This document shows positions 11,085-22,603 of a stretch of 64,000 nucleotides of DNA, one piece after another. The number at the start of each line of letters is the position of its first letter. Position 1 is the first letter of the stretch. The position numbers and the translations under genes were made by a program. Below the pieces are notes generated by a model that searched no databases, was not told the DNA's origin, and saw only the letters and a program-made list of their open reading frames with translations. The stretch spans positions 1 to 64,000 of the forward strand of contig WSYH01000138.1 of NCBI GenBank assembly GCA_036426205.1, in the 5' to 3' direction. The DNA is from Ascaphus truei (taxonomy: Eukaryota > Chordata > Amphibia > Anura > Ascaphidae).

Positions 11085-11830
11085 ACAATAATTTTGCATC
11101 TTTCCACTCACTTTAAGAGATATTTTCCTGCCCTTTCCAATGCTGTTTTAATTTTTTTAATCCTCCTTCAAGAGAGATGAGCGTTTGAAATATTAAGTGT
11201 CCAGGAGGTTAGAATGAAGGTCTTCCCAGAACCAAGTGCAGTTTAAGGCCGCGCTTATAGCGTCTCCGCCACTATAAGCGCAGCCTAAAGGTTACCGTTG
11301 TAACCTTAAGCGTTAGACATTTGTAACTCAAGAAAAACATTTTCTTTTTTTTTAAGACGCGGGACATACTCAGGGTGCAAGATACGGTACTAACATTATA
11401 TGAGTTAAACTCATATAAGCTTAAGGGGGGATGGCTGCTTTATAAGGGACTTTTCCTTTATATCTCTTCCAATATTAAAATGGTTAAACCTGACTATAAA
11501 AATACACACGCAAATAATACAGCTGCAGATGGTCCTTTTTTTTTTGTAACAGATGCACCCATACATATTAAAAAAAAAGATTACACATTATAAATGTGCA
11601 TTTCATGATCTGTAATCAATATAAATATCATACTGTTCACAAGAAAAAAATAGATTTTGAGATATTTCCAAGATGTCAATTTTTTATAAAATCGTGAGAG
11701 CTGCATTTCTTAAAACAACACAGAAAACTTTGGGAAAACATGTTAAAAATAACAAAATGAAAATTTGCTGTTGTGACAATTGAGATGGGTAAAAGAAAAA
11801 GATAATGCATAGATGTGAAACTTGGACTCT
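11085..11830. other. Intergenic with one micro-MITE
   Basis: AT-rich sequence without a recognisable gene. The only structured item is the 39-bp TIR relic at 11247-11285. The ORF at 11375-11593 has no domain. Confidence 0.45.
11247..11285. mobile_element. 39-bp Harbinger-type TIR-only relic
   Basis: GGCCGCGCTTATAG at one end and CTATAAGCGCAGCC at the other form an inverted repeat with an 11-bp middle. TAA flanks both sides (11244-11246 and 11286-11288). The terminal sequence matches the ends of the 304-bp element at 16681-16984 (GGCCGCGCTTATAGTGCC). The unit appears to be two termini with nearly all of the interior lost. Confidence 0.6.
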
Positions 11831-12700
11831 AAGGGGGCGATTCACTAAGCAGTGATAACTGCTTTTAAGTACGATAAATGGCTTTTAAGACCGATACTGC
11901 CTGCTGCGCGATTCACTAAGCAGTGATTCCAGTGCTTTATCAGCCGTAAAAGGCATTTTTTCAGCCCCCCCCCCCCCCAAATACGTCCCATTAGGAAAAA
12001 ACCGGCAAAGGCGCCGTTTTTTGCCAGTCAGCGCGATTCACTAAGCAGTGATAAGTGAATTGTACTTTAAAAGCGCGGCAGATTTTTGCACCAGTTAAAG
12101 GCAGGCGCAAAAGAAATGGAGCCATGAAAAAAATAATTCTTTACGTTTTTTCCACCACACAATTAATACAACAGGTCAGTGGGTGTCCCCGGGTGATCCC
12201 CGTGGGAGTCCAGGGCCCTCAGGTGATCCCCGCGGGAGTCCAGGGCCCTCGGGTAATCCCCACGGGAGTACGGGGCCATCGGGTGATCCCCACGGGATTT
12301 CGGGAGTCCCCGCTTGCCTGCAGGACCAATCCTGTGCTTTAAAAAAACCAAAACAAAACGGGAAATAAATACACTCCCTCCCACCCTCCTCCCTAACACA
12401 TACAGTACAGTAATGGGTATCCAGTATCCAGTATGGATAATAGTGCATTTGCCCATTTAAAATAAAACATTAACCTGCAGAAATAAAATAAATAAAACTC
12501 ACCCCTGCCAGGCTGCCACGATGAAGGCTGTCCTCATCCTCATCACCGTCCATGTCCTCCGTTGCCACAAACAATACAGTTCAATCAAAAATACAATCTA
12601 ATATCCCCTAACCCATTAATCACCTTAGCAGTTAGGAACCGCAATAGTAATTAAGGGGTTAACCCACCCTCTCCCACTACCCACGGGAGACCAGGTTTAT
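11831..12700. repeat. Composite repeat with GCGATTCACTAAGCAGTGAT motifs
   Basis: The motif CGATTCACTAAGCAGTGAT occurs at about 11836, 11909 and 12033 in the same orientation. A block of four approximately 27-bp GATCCC-CGGGAGT-type units follows at 12190-12300. From about 12480 to 12605 the sequence resembles 22500-22603 (GATGAAGGC-GTCCTC-TCCTCA, then AAAAATACAATC). No protein is recognisable, and termini could not be defined. Confidence 0.45.
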
Positions 12701-13440
12701 CAACACCTTGTTATACCGGGATCATATGATTGAGCAAAGCAAGGAGGTAAAATAAATTGTAATTTATTTCAGGAAAAGACATACACATAATGTAGCACAA
12801 TTTACACAGTTAACACACTTACTGGAAACGGGGCTAATGAATAAAATCTTTTAAATGAAATTCTTAAAAATGACCTCTGTAGGAACCCTTCCCTATGACC
12901 GGGAGGTACTCATGAAAGTCCTGGAACTGATTTCGGCATGCAATGCCAGCCGCAACCACTACGTTCTCAAAAGCAGGACTTTTCAGAGTCTAAATATCTG
13001 AAGCCAGCTCATGTCTATTCTTCACAGTGCATCTTTGAATTTGCCGCTGATGGTTTAGCGCTTGCAATCTGCCATTATCATAAATCAAGGTGCTTGCAGA
13101 TAGACAGGGAACACCAACCAGTCTAATACTGTAGATATATAAAAACAAGAAGTCTGCAGCACACTCCATAGAAAAAAGGTTGCTTTAGGTTAGATAATTA
13201 AGACATTGACACCTTTTTTGTGTGTGTTCTTGCTGCCTGCTAATTTCTGCGGCTTGCCCCTAGCTACTAAGGGGAATTAGTGAATTATATATCTTTTCTG
13301 CCTTTTCCTTTCTTACCATTTCCACTTGCTCCATACATTCACTCCCTATATCCATAATCACGAAAAGGTACCATGACACACTGGCAGTGAAGGGGTTAAA
13401 CAGTGTATGTATAATGTCATTACTGGGTGCAGAGCATCAC
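12701..13440. other. Intergenic, no recognised feature
   Basis: No domain-bearing ORF or terminal repeats were seen. The interval ends at the left TSD of the palindromic PLE insertion. Confidence 0.45.
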
Positions 13441-14229
13441 TACTTTTTATAGTTGGAAACACAGAGCAGGTGAGCGCTAACTAGATGGTGATACCACCCT
13501 ATGTAAATACAAGGTAAAACCTTGCAAAGTTAATTGGACTCTTTGCAGGGGCTGCCTACATACTAAAACTGACCCCCTGGTCAGAATGGAATACAAAGTG
13601 AAACAGATGTAATATAGGCGCCAATATGATAAAGGATATATCACACCAAATGCAGGGCCAAGGTGAGGCTCAGGATAGATGAGTTGTGCTTAAAAAGAAG
13701 AAGACAAAAATACAAAACATAGCGTGATACTGTAGGTATATGGGACAAACAATATACAATACTAAAAACTAACAGCTGAGATCAAGGTGAAAATTATCAA
13801 AAAACATTTAATAAAACATATAATCAATTACTATGACAATGGACATAAGAAAAATAAAAAATAAAAATACACAGACTGATAAAATGACCAAATGGTTAAT
13901 GGTGAGGACCACCTCACTGCGACACCGGGTAAACTGCCCACTCACCGGACGAAGGATGGTAACGAGCAGTGGATAATTTTGAGAGTATCCCCTCTCAGCT
14001 GCTCAAACAGCTACTGCACCGGAACGGATCTGCAGAGGAGGCGCTGCACACGCCAGCCGGCGTGTGTGTGTGTGCTCTCACTGTCTGCTCGCGGGATGGA
14101 TGCCGTGCAGAGTGTTGGCGATTTCTCAGCAGCAGATTCGTCTGTCAGAATTATCAGCTGATTCGCCTCCAGGTCAACTCACGGGAGCAGCGGCAGGCTC
14201 GGCGTCACTTTTAGGGGTCCTTGCAAGCC

Positions 14230-14273
14230 ACCCTACGTGTTTCGAAAGCGATCTGCTTTCTTCCTCAGGGGTT
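14230..14273 (-). ncRNA. Minimal type-I hammerhead ribozyme candidate (left arm)
   Basis: This is the inverted copy of the motif at 15917-15959. Core CTGAGGA, the extra A, the 6-bp stem II and GAAA are unchanged. The stem III loop reads AC instead of GC (GAAACACGTAGGGT), which keeps the two stem III pairs and the stem I partner GGGT. Confidence 0.55.
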
Positions 14274-15006
14274 ATGCAAGAGTGTCCGTTAGTGTCCCTT
14301 AAATAGGTGTCTCAATCATTTTTTTCTCTCATTTCACCTGTAGCACGCTCGCACATGCGCAGTCAATGTTTCAAAATAGTCAATCAAGTTCGAATTGCAC
14401 ATGCGCAGGTGCTGCTATCTATTAAAAGTCAATGCTTTTCATAATATACACAAATGTATGCAAACTGATCTCAGCTGGACAAATAATTATAAAATAAGGA
14501 ATGTATATATAGCCATTCTTAAAACAAGTGATATATAACTAATGTGAAGTACCAAAATTGTGATGTATAAAGAAATGATAAATTAAATAATTAATAAAAA
14601 ATATATATATATATAATGCATTAATTAGCTTTTATTTGAATATATAACTGTGATAGTGTAATTATTATAAAATATCAAAAACTACTAGATAAATATATTT
14701 TATATTTTGTTAGGTGTGTGATATTTTGTGTGTAATAATATATTCTTAGTGATATAATTTTAAATAATGAAATATAATATTAATATACAAAATCTAACGT
14801 GGTGGTGTGTATGTGTAGTAATAAGTCCCCTATATCATAAAGGGATATTGACATGTTTAGGCAATATATATATAATTAGACATATTAAATAAAAGTATTA
14901 TAACCCATATATCATATACAGTAAATTCTATATTTTATCAGTTGTAACCCAAACATTATACATGGAAATTAAAAAAGTTAATTAAAAAACAACCTGGATA
15001 AACTTC

Positions 15007-15112
15007 ACGGAAAATCAAGTTACCAAAAAAGGTTTCAAATCGAAGTCAACGTTGAGGCCCATTGGGGATAGGGTACGGAGTTCATATATCCAATAGGATT
15101 CCCTCCTTGTAT
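15007..15112 (-). pseudogene. C-terminal end of PLE endonuclease domain
   Basis: A short minus-strand frame reads RRESYWIYELRTLSPMGLN and continues about 12 residues to a stop. The aromatic-rich E-x-x-WI-x-x-L-x-T-L-x-P-x-GLN ending closes GIY-YIG domains of Penelope-like ORFs; compare LQPNGLNEGY in the element at 7258. The frame is cut at the palindrome centre, leaving roughly the last 30 residues. The right arm keeps only the part from TLSP onward. It identifies the palindrome as a PLE although no RT remains. Confidence 0.65.
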
Positions 15113-15916
15113 GTACCCTATCCCCAATGGGCCTCAACGTTGACTTCGATTTGAAACCATTTTTGGTAACTTGATTTTCCGTGAAGTTTATCCAGGTTGT
15201 TTTTTAATTAACTTTTTTAATTTCCATGTATAATGTTTGGGTTACAACTGATAAAATATAGAATTTACTGTATATGATATATGGGTTATAATACTTTTAT
15301 TTAATATGTCTAATTATATATATATATTGCCTAAACATGTCAATATCCCTTTATGATATAGGGGACTTATTACTACACATACACACCACCACGTTAGATT
15401 TTGTATATTAATATTATATTTCATTATTTAAAATTATATCACTAAGAATATATTATTACACACAAAATATCACACACCTAACTAAATATAAAATATATTT
15501 ATCTAGTAGTTTTTGATATTTTATAATAATTACACTATCACAGTTATATATTCAAATAAAAGCTAATTAATGCATTATATATATATATTTTTTATTAATT
15601 ATTTAATTTATCATTTCTTTATACATCACAATTTTGGTACTTCACATTAGTTATATATCACTTGTTTTAAGAATGGCTATATATACATTCCTTATTTTAT
15701 AATTATTTGTCCAGCTGAGATCAGTTTGCATACATTTGTGTATATTATGAAAAGCATTGACTTTTAATAGATAGCAGCACCTGCGCATGTGCAATTCGAA
15801 CTTGATTGACTATTTTGAAACATTGACTGCGCATGTGCGAGCGTGCTACAGGTGAAATGAGAGAAAAAAATGATTGAGACACCTATTTAAGGGACACTAA
15901 CGGACACTCTTGCATA

Positions 15917-15959
15917 ACCCCTGAGGAAGAAAGCAGATCGCTTTCGAAACGCGTAGGGT
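15917..15959 (+). ncRNA. Minimal type-I hammerhead ribozyme candidate (right arm)
   Basis: Stem I is ACCC (15917-15920) with GGGT (15956-15959). The core CTGAGGA (15921-15927) fits CUGANGA. One extra A follows, then stem II GAAAGC/GCTTTC (15929-15934, 15940-15945) with loop AGATC. GAAA (15946-15949) leads into a tiny stem III (A15949-T15954, C15950-G15953) with loop GC. Predicted cleavage follows A15955. Short stem III is a known trait of PLE hammerheads, which may need dimerisation. The extra A before stem II departs from the consensus. Confidence 0.6.
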
Positions 15960-16680
15960 GGCTTGCAAGGACCCCTAAAAGTGACGCCGAGCCTGCCGCT
16001 GCTCCCGTGAGTTGAATCAGCTGATAATTCTGACAGACGAATCTGCTGCTGAGAAATCGCCAACACTCTGCACGGCATCCATCCCGCGAGCAGACAGTGA
16101 GAGCACACACAGACACGCCGGCTGGCGTGTGCAGCGCCTCCTCTGCAGATCCGTTCCGGTGCAGTAGCTGTTTGAGCAGCTGAGAGGGGATACTCTCAAA
16201 ATTATCCACTGCTCGTTACCATCCTTCGTCCGGTGAGTGGGCAGTTCACCCGGTGTCGCAGTGAGGTGGTCCTCACCATTAACCATTTGGTCATTTTATC
16301 AGTCTGTGTATTTTTATTTTTTATTTTTCTTATGTCCATTGTCATAGTAATTGATTATATGTTTTATTAAATGTTTTTTGATAATTTTCACCTTGATCTC
16401 AGCTGTTAGTTTTTAGTATTGTATGTTGTTTGTCCCATATACCTACAGTATCACGCTATGTTTTGTATTTTTGTCTTCTTCTTTTTAAGCACAACTCATC
16501 TATCCTGAGCCTCACCTTGGCCCTGCATTTGGTGTGATATATCCTTTATCATATTGGCGCCTATATTACATCTGTTTCACTTTACTTTTTATAGTTGCCA
16601 TACAACATTTGCAGGTACAAATACTTCTTAATTTATTGTCATTCTTTCTAAAACATATATATACAGATGGTCCTTGCTTA

Positions 16681-16984
16681 GGTCGCGCGTATAGTGCCCG
16701 CGACGGCAAAGCAACGCGTGACGTCACCCGTCGCCTTCGTCGCTAGTGAAAGTTGTACTTCGCTTTGCAGCGGCAGCGCGGGCGACCAGGCCATTGATTG
16801 GTTCAGGGGCTGTCACATGAGGCGACAGCCCCTGAAAAATCAAATATTCCTGGCTGCAAAAAATCGCGTCGCCACGTCGCCCTGTCCCTTTGTCGCCATC
16901 GCGCTTACTATAAGCGCACACGGAGGCAGCGACAATGCATTTGTTTTCGGGCAACGTCGCATCGCCGGCACTATAAGCGCGGCC
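16681..16984. mobile_element. Harbinger-type MITE (304 bp) with TTA TSD
   Basis: It begins GGTCGCGCGTATAGTGCC and ends GGCACTATAAGCGCGGCC, flanked by TTA at 16678-16680 and 16985-16987. The interior is CpG-rich and contains internal CTATAAGCGC copies. There is no transposase, so it is non-autonomous. The ORFs running through it in several frames are by-products of GC-rich sequence lacking stops. Confidence 0.85.
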
Positions 16985-16987
16985 TTA

Positions 16988-17835
16988 TCCGACGGAATGC
17001 GTACCGCATACCGCAGTTGGTTACCAGACCGTTAGATTGCGGGTCAATGTTAATCGGTGGCGGTGACTGTTGGATAAACGAGTTCGGTGTCGGGTAATGC
17101 GTCCAACGGACTGCATTATGTGGCATCGGATACGCCTCTGACAGATAACAGGACGTCGGATACCGAGGACTCTCTGTACTATAAACCTTTCTTTGATAGG
17201 GTTGAAAGAGATTGATCGTCAATGTGTAACAGGTCTGGGATTTAATCAAACACAAAACCACTCCTTTTTAATACGTTAAAATAACGCGTATCCTAATTTA
17301 TACTTTTCAAACCTTAACAACACCAAAATTATAAGATCCCCCACCCCCCCCCTTAGGCCCCTAGAACCCAACAAAAGGAGTCTTCAGCTATTAAAAAAGG
17401 TCATATATATTGATTGTTAAAATCGCACAAGGATATAGTGGGAATGGTGGAGGATAATACATTGATTTTCAATTGCTGTCTATTTTCCGGAGAAAGAATG
17501 ATAAATTGATTGCCAATTGGAGCTTGGTTATAGCAAGGGTCAGAAAAGCAATGTGTGGTCAGTAGCTGTCTTCCCACAGAAGAAATAAGGTAACAGATTG
17601 ATCTTATAACATTTACTACATTCTGAATAGTGGAGAACAGTTGGGTAATCAGTCAATGTCTGCCTATCACGGAAGAATTACTACCGACTTATTCAGAAGC
17701 ACAGTGCCTCTCTAGAGGAGGAGGGGGTGTGGGGGGAGTGCAAGATGGCAGCAATTTTCAAGTAAAGACGAACTGGAAGAATGATCAAACAGGAGATGAT
17801 GGGCAGGTGACATAGGAAAATGTTGGACAGCGCCT
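16988..17835. other. Intergenic, no recognised gene
   Basis: No coding domain, TIR pair or array was identified. A CpG-containing stretch at 16990-17180 has no matching termini. Confidence 0.4.
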
Positions 17836-18815
17836 GTCACGTACGACACACCTGCGAGCACATGACCTGAATACGGGACAAGGGTTAATACTCTGCTCGC
17901 AAGTTGTCCCACTTTTCACCTCCGCAAAGGTCCCTCAAATAGACAATATCTCCCCTCACTCCATCCCCATATACCATCTGTCACGAACAGCACACAAGTG
18001 GGCACGTGAGTTACAGTAGATTTGCAATAAGGGTTAATACACATGGCTTCTCTAGCCAGCTCACCTTTCGCCTTTGCAAGGTAGCTCCAATGAGTTAATA
18101 TTAACTCCTTACTCAATTGCAATCATATCTATACGCTTCCACCACCCGAGATAGTTAAAAAAATAAAATATGTAAAATTAGTATTTGCTAGGGTCCCAGT
18201 ACCCTGTTTATTATAGAAAAAACTATGCACTTTAACACACCAAAAATTTGCTGTAGCAAAATGTGTCTGAAAATGTAAATACTCTCTCCAGAGCACGTAA
18301 CAGTTCATTCAGAGCCCATAGCATCACTTATTAAATGTTTTAATATATATAATAATAATATATATAAAAATACAGTGCTCAGATTACAGAAAAGGTATTA
18401 CAATAACATACAATTACAATAAATGCAGAACAGTTTCTCAAAATAAATGGATAAAACATAAAAGAAACCCTTATACAGTACATTACCCAAATGCCATAGG
18501 TTTTCTCCCAGAGAGGTCACTGGCATAGAAAGAGAAATCCCGTATTTGGTCCAAAATACACCTCTGTTGAAATTCTGATTTTCAGAAACCCTTGCTAAGC
18601 TTTAAGAACAATTTTCCCCATTGCAACAACATAAGCCCACCTCCGTCGGAAATCAGCTGCGAGACCGAGAGTTTTATGACAGAGGTAAAAAAAACCTTAC
18701 AAATGACGTTTGAATCCTGTCTCAATATATAACGCACTCATAACTTTCCTTAACTAATACTTACACACACGTGAGTCACATCAATACATTCTGGTGCTCA
18801 TGGCGGTCGTGACAT
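17836..18815. repeat. Possible LTR-like sequences (TGTCACG...CGTGACA)
   Basis: Two related starts occur in tandem: TGTCACGTACGACACACC at 17838 and TGTCACGAACAGCACACA at 17982. Each is followed by an AAGGGTTAATAC motif and a CACCT-GCAAAGGT/GCAAGGT motif. The sequence GTCGTGACA at about 18808-18816 could be the matching end of the second, giving a TG...CA unit of about 835 bp. ACCATC occurs just before the start and shortly after the end, but not in exact TSD register, so the solo-LTR reading is tentative. Confidence 0.3.
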
Positions 18816-19186
18816 GACCATCTTACCCCTAAACCTGAGCAATAAATCCAAATCTGTTCTCAAGTACCTGCTAAACGTGATGTGTCTGTAATCAGTTTAA
18901 TGCTCTCGGCGCCACGGATACACACATGTAATTCTTAGCATGTTCCATAGATGACGTCACATAATATTTTAAATTTTAATAAAGTCCTTCAATGAGGGCA
19001 TAACCTGTGGGTTGCCTCTCTCTGGAATGTACCAGCAATTATTCACAAACTGTGAGTTTGCTTTGAGGCTGGTAGAGTTAGCTCTGCTTAATGTTTACGA
19101 CCCTCAAACCAATACGTGTCACTTCTAGTGGGCCATCCAGGATAGGCCCCCGTAATTAAATTCTATTTGAAGTGCAGGACCCACCC

Positions 19187-19547
19187 ATTCTCTCAGGTTG
19201 CCAAGGTATCAGCCATTTATATGGGAAAACGAAAAGCCAGACATAGTGTGTACCGTACAAAAATGAACACTTTAATTGCTAAAAACCCATATAGGTGTAT
19301 GCTTACATCAATAAAACTTGTACCAGACACATAGGAAAAGCGAACTCTGTGTCCCAATCCTCACCCCATCTGCTCGACTCTCCCGTCGCGTCACTTCCGG
19401 TTCACCGGCGTCTCACTTCTGGTATCACGGCACGGCTGAAATTCACCGAATGGAGGGGACTCTAAGGTGCAGATCGAGTACAGGTGAGTGGAGACAGCAG
19501 GGCGCTTCCGACTCAATATGGCTGATACCTTGGCAACCGGAGAGAAT
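19187..19547. mobile_element. TIR element, superfamily unassigned
   Basis: ATTCTCTC-GGTTGCCAAGG followed by TATCAGCCAT at 19187-19217 recurs inverted as ATGGCTGATACC-TTGGCAACC-GAGAGAAT at 19518-19547. This is a roughly 30-bp TIR with few mismatches around a 300-bp interior. There is no transposase ORF. I could not define a TSD, so the superfamily is left open. Confidence 0.6.
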
Positions 19548-20248
19548 CAAAGTACCCCCAAGAACCCTGAGAAATAGAGAGAGAGAGAACCTACATGAAT
19601 TTACCACACTACCCACATCAGTTTGGGTTACATGCTCGTTAATTTATGAGAAAATGTGAGTTCTGAATTTATAGAAATCTACCGAATTTAGAGTATAACC
19701 TACAAAGACTGTGTTGCACTATTATATCATTTTTTTATTCCACATATCCAGCACTGAACGAGTTGCGCTCCCCTTTTCTTCCCATAACCCGTGAAGCACC
19801 AGATGGATTAAAATACATATCTCATGATATTATCATGACAGCACCATAAAATGTAGTTATCTTCATTCTAGGATAGTTATTCTTAACTCTACCTGGAGAG
19901 ATTCCCAATGCTTTTGGGCAACCAACTTGTGTACTATTTAGATCAATGTGTCCCTAGGTCAAACCTTGAGGACAACCAACACATGAACAATGTATCAATG
20001 CAATGCTGGAGCAAAGTTGCGGTAAATAGCATTATTTTCATCTTGCACCTCTTTGCATTAATGTATCAGGCACTGTGCTCCACTGTTTGCCCCATGTGCT
20101 TTAGCATGCCATTTGGTGAGCTACCTAGGAGTTATAAGATCTGCAGATTGTAATGAGGTGTAACATGGAACTTTCTGACTGCTAACCATCTGCAGATGGA
20201 AGAAACAGTTTATTATATTTGATGCAACTCTGCTCGAAAAAATACACA

Positions 20249-21512
20249 GGGGCCTATTTTAGTAGCTTTGATAACTTTCCTGCTATCTCGAATGATGTAG
20301 CATGTTCCCACCAAACGGTTTGTCATTTGTGTAATCACGATATTCAGAAAGAATCTGAAACGATCTCAAACCGTGAGGCAGGAAAATGCCAATACTGTTC
20401 AGAACAACAGCAATGAGCTCTCAGCCTCTCTCAAAGTTCTCCTCGTACGATCTGGCCGCAGCTGTATATAGATCTGCACATAGAAAGCCGCCCCTGCACA
20501 GCTCTCACAGGCGAACGTAGTGTTTTATTTAAAATTGAATACTAGTGTACGTGAGCAGGGAGTCTCTGGAGCTGAACCACATTAATTTCAGGTTCGGGGA
20601 CCCCACGCTTCCCGAGTTATAATAGGGAACCGCTATGGTAATGAAGGGGTTAACCACTCCCGATACCCATCCGGTAGGCCTAACCACCCACCCTAGGGGC
20701 AACTACCCCCTTCACCCAATCAGTCTACCCCCAAAAAACATAAAAAATACAACAACCCTACTACCCACCTCTTCTACCCCCAACACCCCCCCCCCCCCCA
20801 ACACATACAGAACAGTAATGGGCAAAATAACTATTATCCAGATAGTTCGTTGGATTTAAATAGATTGCATTAGACAGATGAAGATACAAATGAAGAAATA
20901 ATAAAGACAAAGATTAAGATAAAGAAGAAGATAGACTTACCACCTGATGAGGATCATTGCGTTGAGTGTCAAGAGGTTCCTGCTTTGCTGATGGACTCGG
21001 AATCGGATGGTGAAGGTGTCAAAAGTAAGAAAAATATTGATTGTATTTATCTTCAGTTCGTATTTTTGAGTCTTGTTTTTTTAAATTAAACCGGGCACTG
21101 GTAGTTAACCCCTTCATTGCCTTAGCGCTTAGCCGCAAAGGTAATGAAGCTGTCTGTAAATGTACTTTTATTGCATTGAATTGAAGCCGGGGGGTTTCTG
21201 GAGATGGTATTAATGTGTATTAGCTCAAGAGACTCCCGACATCAATCCGATGCAGGAAAAACTCACTATTTCAGTGCCCTGATGACATTCGAGGCCACTA
21301 GAATAGGGTGATTTTATCAAAATGGCGCTATTTTGCTTTTTAAAGCTCCCGCTCAATGTGTTTGGCCAGGAGCCAGACAGCTTGGGAAAATGCACTCCCT
21401 GTACGAGTTTGGCAGGTCAACAAAGCATTCTGAATAGCAAACCTGCCAAACGGTACGGGAAGTGCCAAAGAAGCTCGATAAGTTGGTTATCAAACCTACT
21501 AGAATAGGCCCC
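20249..21512. mobile_element. Non-autonomous TIR element, about 1.26 kb
   Basis: GGGGCCTATTTTAGTAGC...TTGATAAC at the left end matches, inverted, GTTATCAAACCTACTAG followed by AATAGGCCCC at the right end. ACA is found immediately outside both ends, a possible 3-bp TSD, but it is too short to be decisive. The interior contains the repeat block TCTGGAGCTGAACC...GGGGACCCC (about 20565-20620), which also occurs at about 31600 and 58637, and a GGGGTTAACC block. No transposase was seen. Confidence 0.5.
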
Positions 21513-22480
21513 ACAGACTCCAAAGTAGGGAAAAAGTATAGGGATGCATTAATGCGGAGAGGTGTAGGTACCAAAATGTCTCCGTATTAGTAATTTTTAC
21601 AGCATAAAGTGCACTTTAGTCCCGAGATACACACGCATTCTAATTTCAAATAATAACACCACTCAATTCCGGAGTACTTTGCAATTATACAGTACTTTAG
21701 AGAAGCACTCATGCAGACAGCTCTGGAGTGCAATCATGAAAGCCATTTCTTGTGTGTATAGTGCCAGGAATGTTACATAGTATAAACATAGATACCAAGT
21801 CAAAACAAAACAATAGCAGTGCAAATCAATATATCTGGAAATATAGGCTGAGTATCTCGCTCAATTAGAATTTCAAAAAGCTTTTTCATCCCAATCTATA
21901 ATGTTACTATGGAGTAGATCCTCAGAGGTCCATTAAATACTTAACGATCCGTTAATTTAGGTTAATGTATCATTAAGAGCTAACGGGGATCCTCAAAGTC
22001 ATTATTGATGCGTGAAGTGCGATGTTTAAGTAACGACGGCCTGTCGCTAACTTTAACAGACGTCCGTGTTAATAATATGAAAAAGAGGTGGGGACTAGCT
22101 CAGCATATATCCTCAGCAGTCCATTAAAGTTAACACAGGAAGTAACGCATTGATTAACGCATGTTTTAGTCATGGCTATACCTGCCATTAGGTGCTTCCA
22201 GGGTTAACCCCTAATGCCACCCCCCGCTGGTCTAACCACACCCCCCGGGACAACTACCCCCATCACCCATCCCGAGGCAACTACCCCCATCAGACACCCC
22301 CTACCCCTAACAAAGTTGCCCCCCTCCCAGATATGGCCAATATTCCTATTCATCAAATGTAGGGATATTTAGGGATATTGCTAAACTATACATTACAATA
22401 TATAAGAACATAAACCAAATATAGCCTTTTAATCCATTGATTGTCACTGTGGCTACCAAAATCCTTAACGGGGGCCTAGA
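21513..22480. other. Low-copy repeat-like sequence without a gene
   Basis: Related motifs recur within about 200 bp: GATCCTCAGAGGTCCATTAA at about 21916 and ATCCTCAGCAGTCCATTAAA near 22110, with GTTAA-rich spacers. A C-rich stretch at 22200-22330 resembles 20670-20800. No termini could be established. Confidence 0.35.
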
Positions 22481-22603
22481 AAACCACATTGGCAATCAAT
22501 GTACACAGTAAATAAATGTTTTAATTACCCCTGCTTGGATGAAGGCCATCCTCCTCATCCTCAGGAGCACCGACACATAAAAATACAATCCTAACCCGAG
22601 CCC
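22481..22603. repeat. Repeat block at the broken 3' side of the gypsy element
   Basis: GATGAAGGCCATCCTCCTCA followed by AAAAATACAATC resembles 12510-12605. It marks the junction where gypsy sequence stops. The continuation of this repeat is not seen on the far side of the element, so the junction reflects a deletion or rearrangement and not a clean insertion site. Confidence 0.4.

Larger units (their letters stand above)
13456..16582. mobile_element. Penelope-like retroelement, near-perfect palindromic insertion
   Basis: A 15-bp direct repeat, TACTTTTTATAGTTG, at 13441-13455 and 16583-16597 brackets the unit. Left arm 13596-15076 and right arm 15113-16582 are inverted and almost identical by eye. 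Differences include an 11-bp insertion at 14165-14175 and a few substitutions. The 36-bp centre 15077-15112 belongs to the left copy, whose minus strand (15112-15007) encodes SYWIYELRTLSPMGLN and continues to a stop: the C-terminal end of the PLE GIY-YIG domain. Both arms are thus PLE 3' regions facing outward. A 140-bp tail (13456-13595) lies between the left arm and its TSD, with no counterpart on the right. Confidence 0.85.

Noticed and set aside
12055..12456. Repeating Gly-Pro-rich ORFs on both strands
   Set aside because: They derive from four tandem 27-bp units with CGGGAGT/GATCCC motifs, not from a protein gene.
13892..16286. Mirrored ORFs in both palindrome arms (MVNGEDHLTATPG...)
   Set aside because: The same sequence appears on both arms in the PLE 3' region; no domain, so non-coding is more likely.
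7258..16597. CRISPR-like or prokaryotic direct repeats
   Set aside because: The repeats are inverted PLE copies in a eukaryotic context; there are no regular short spacers.
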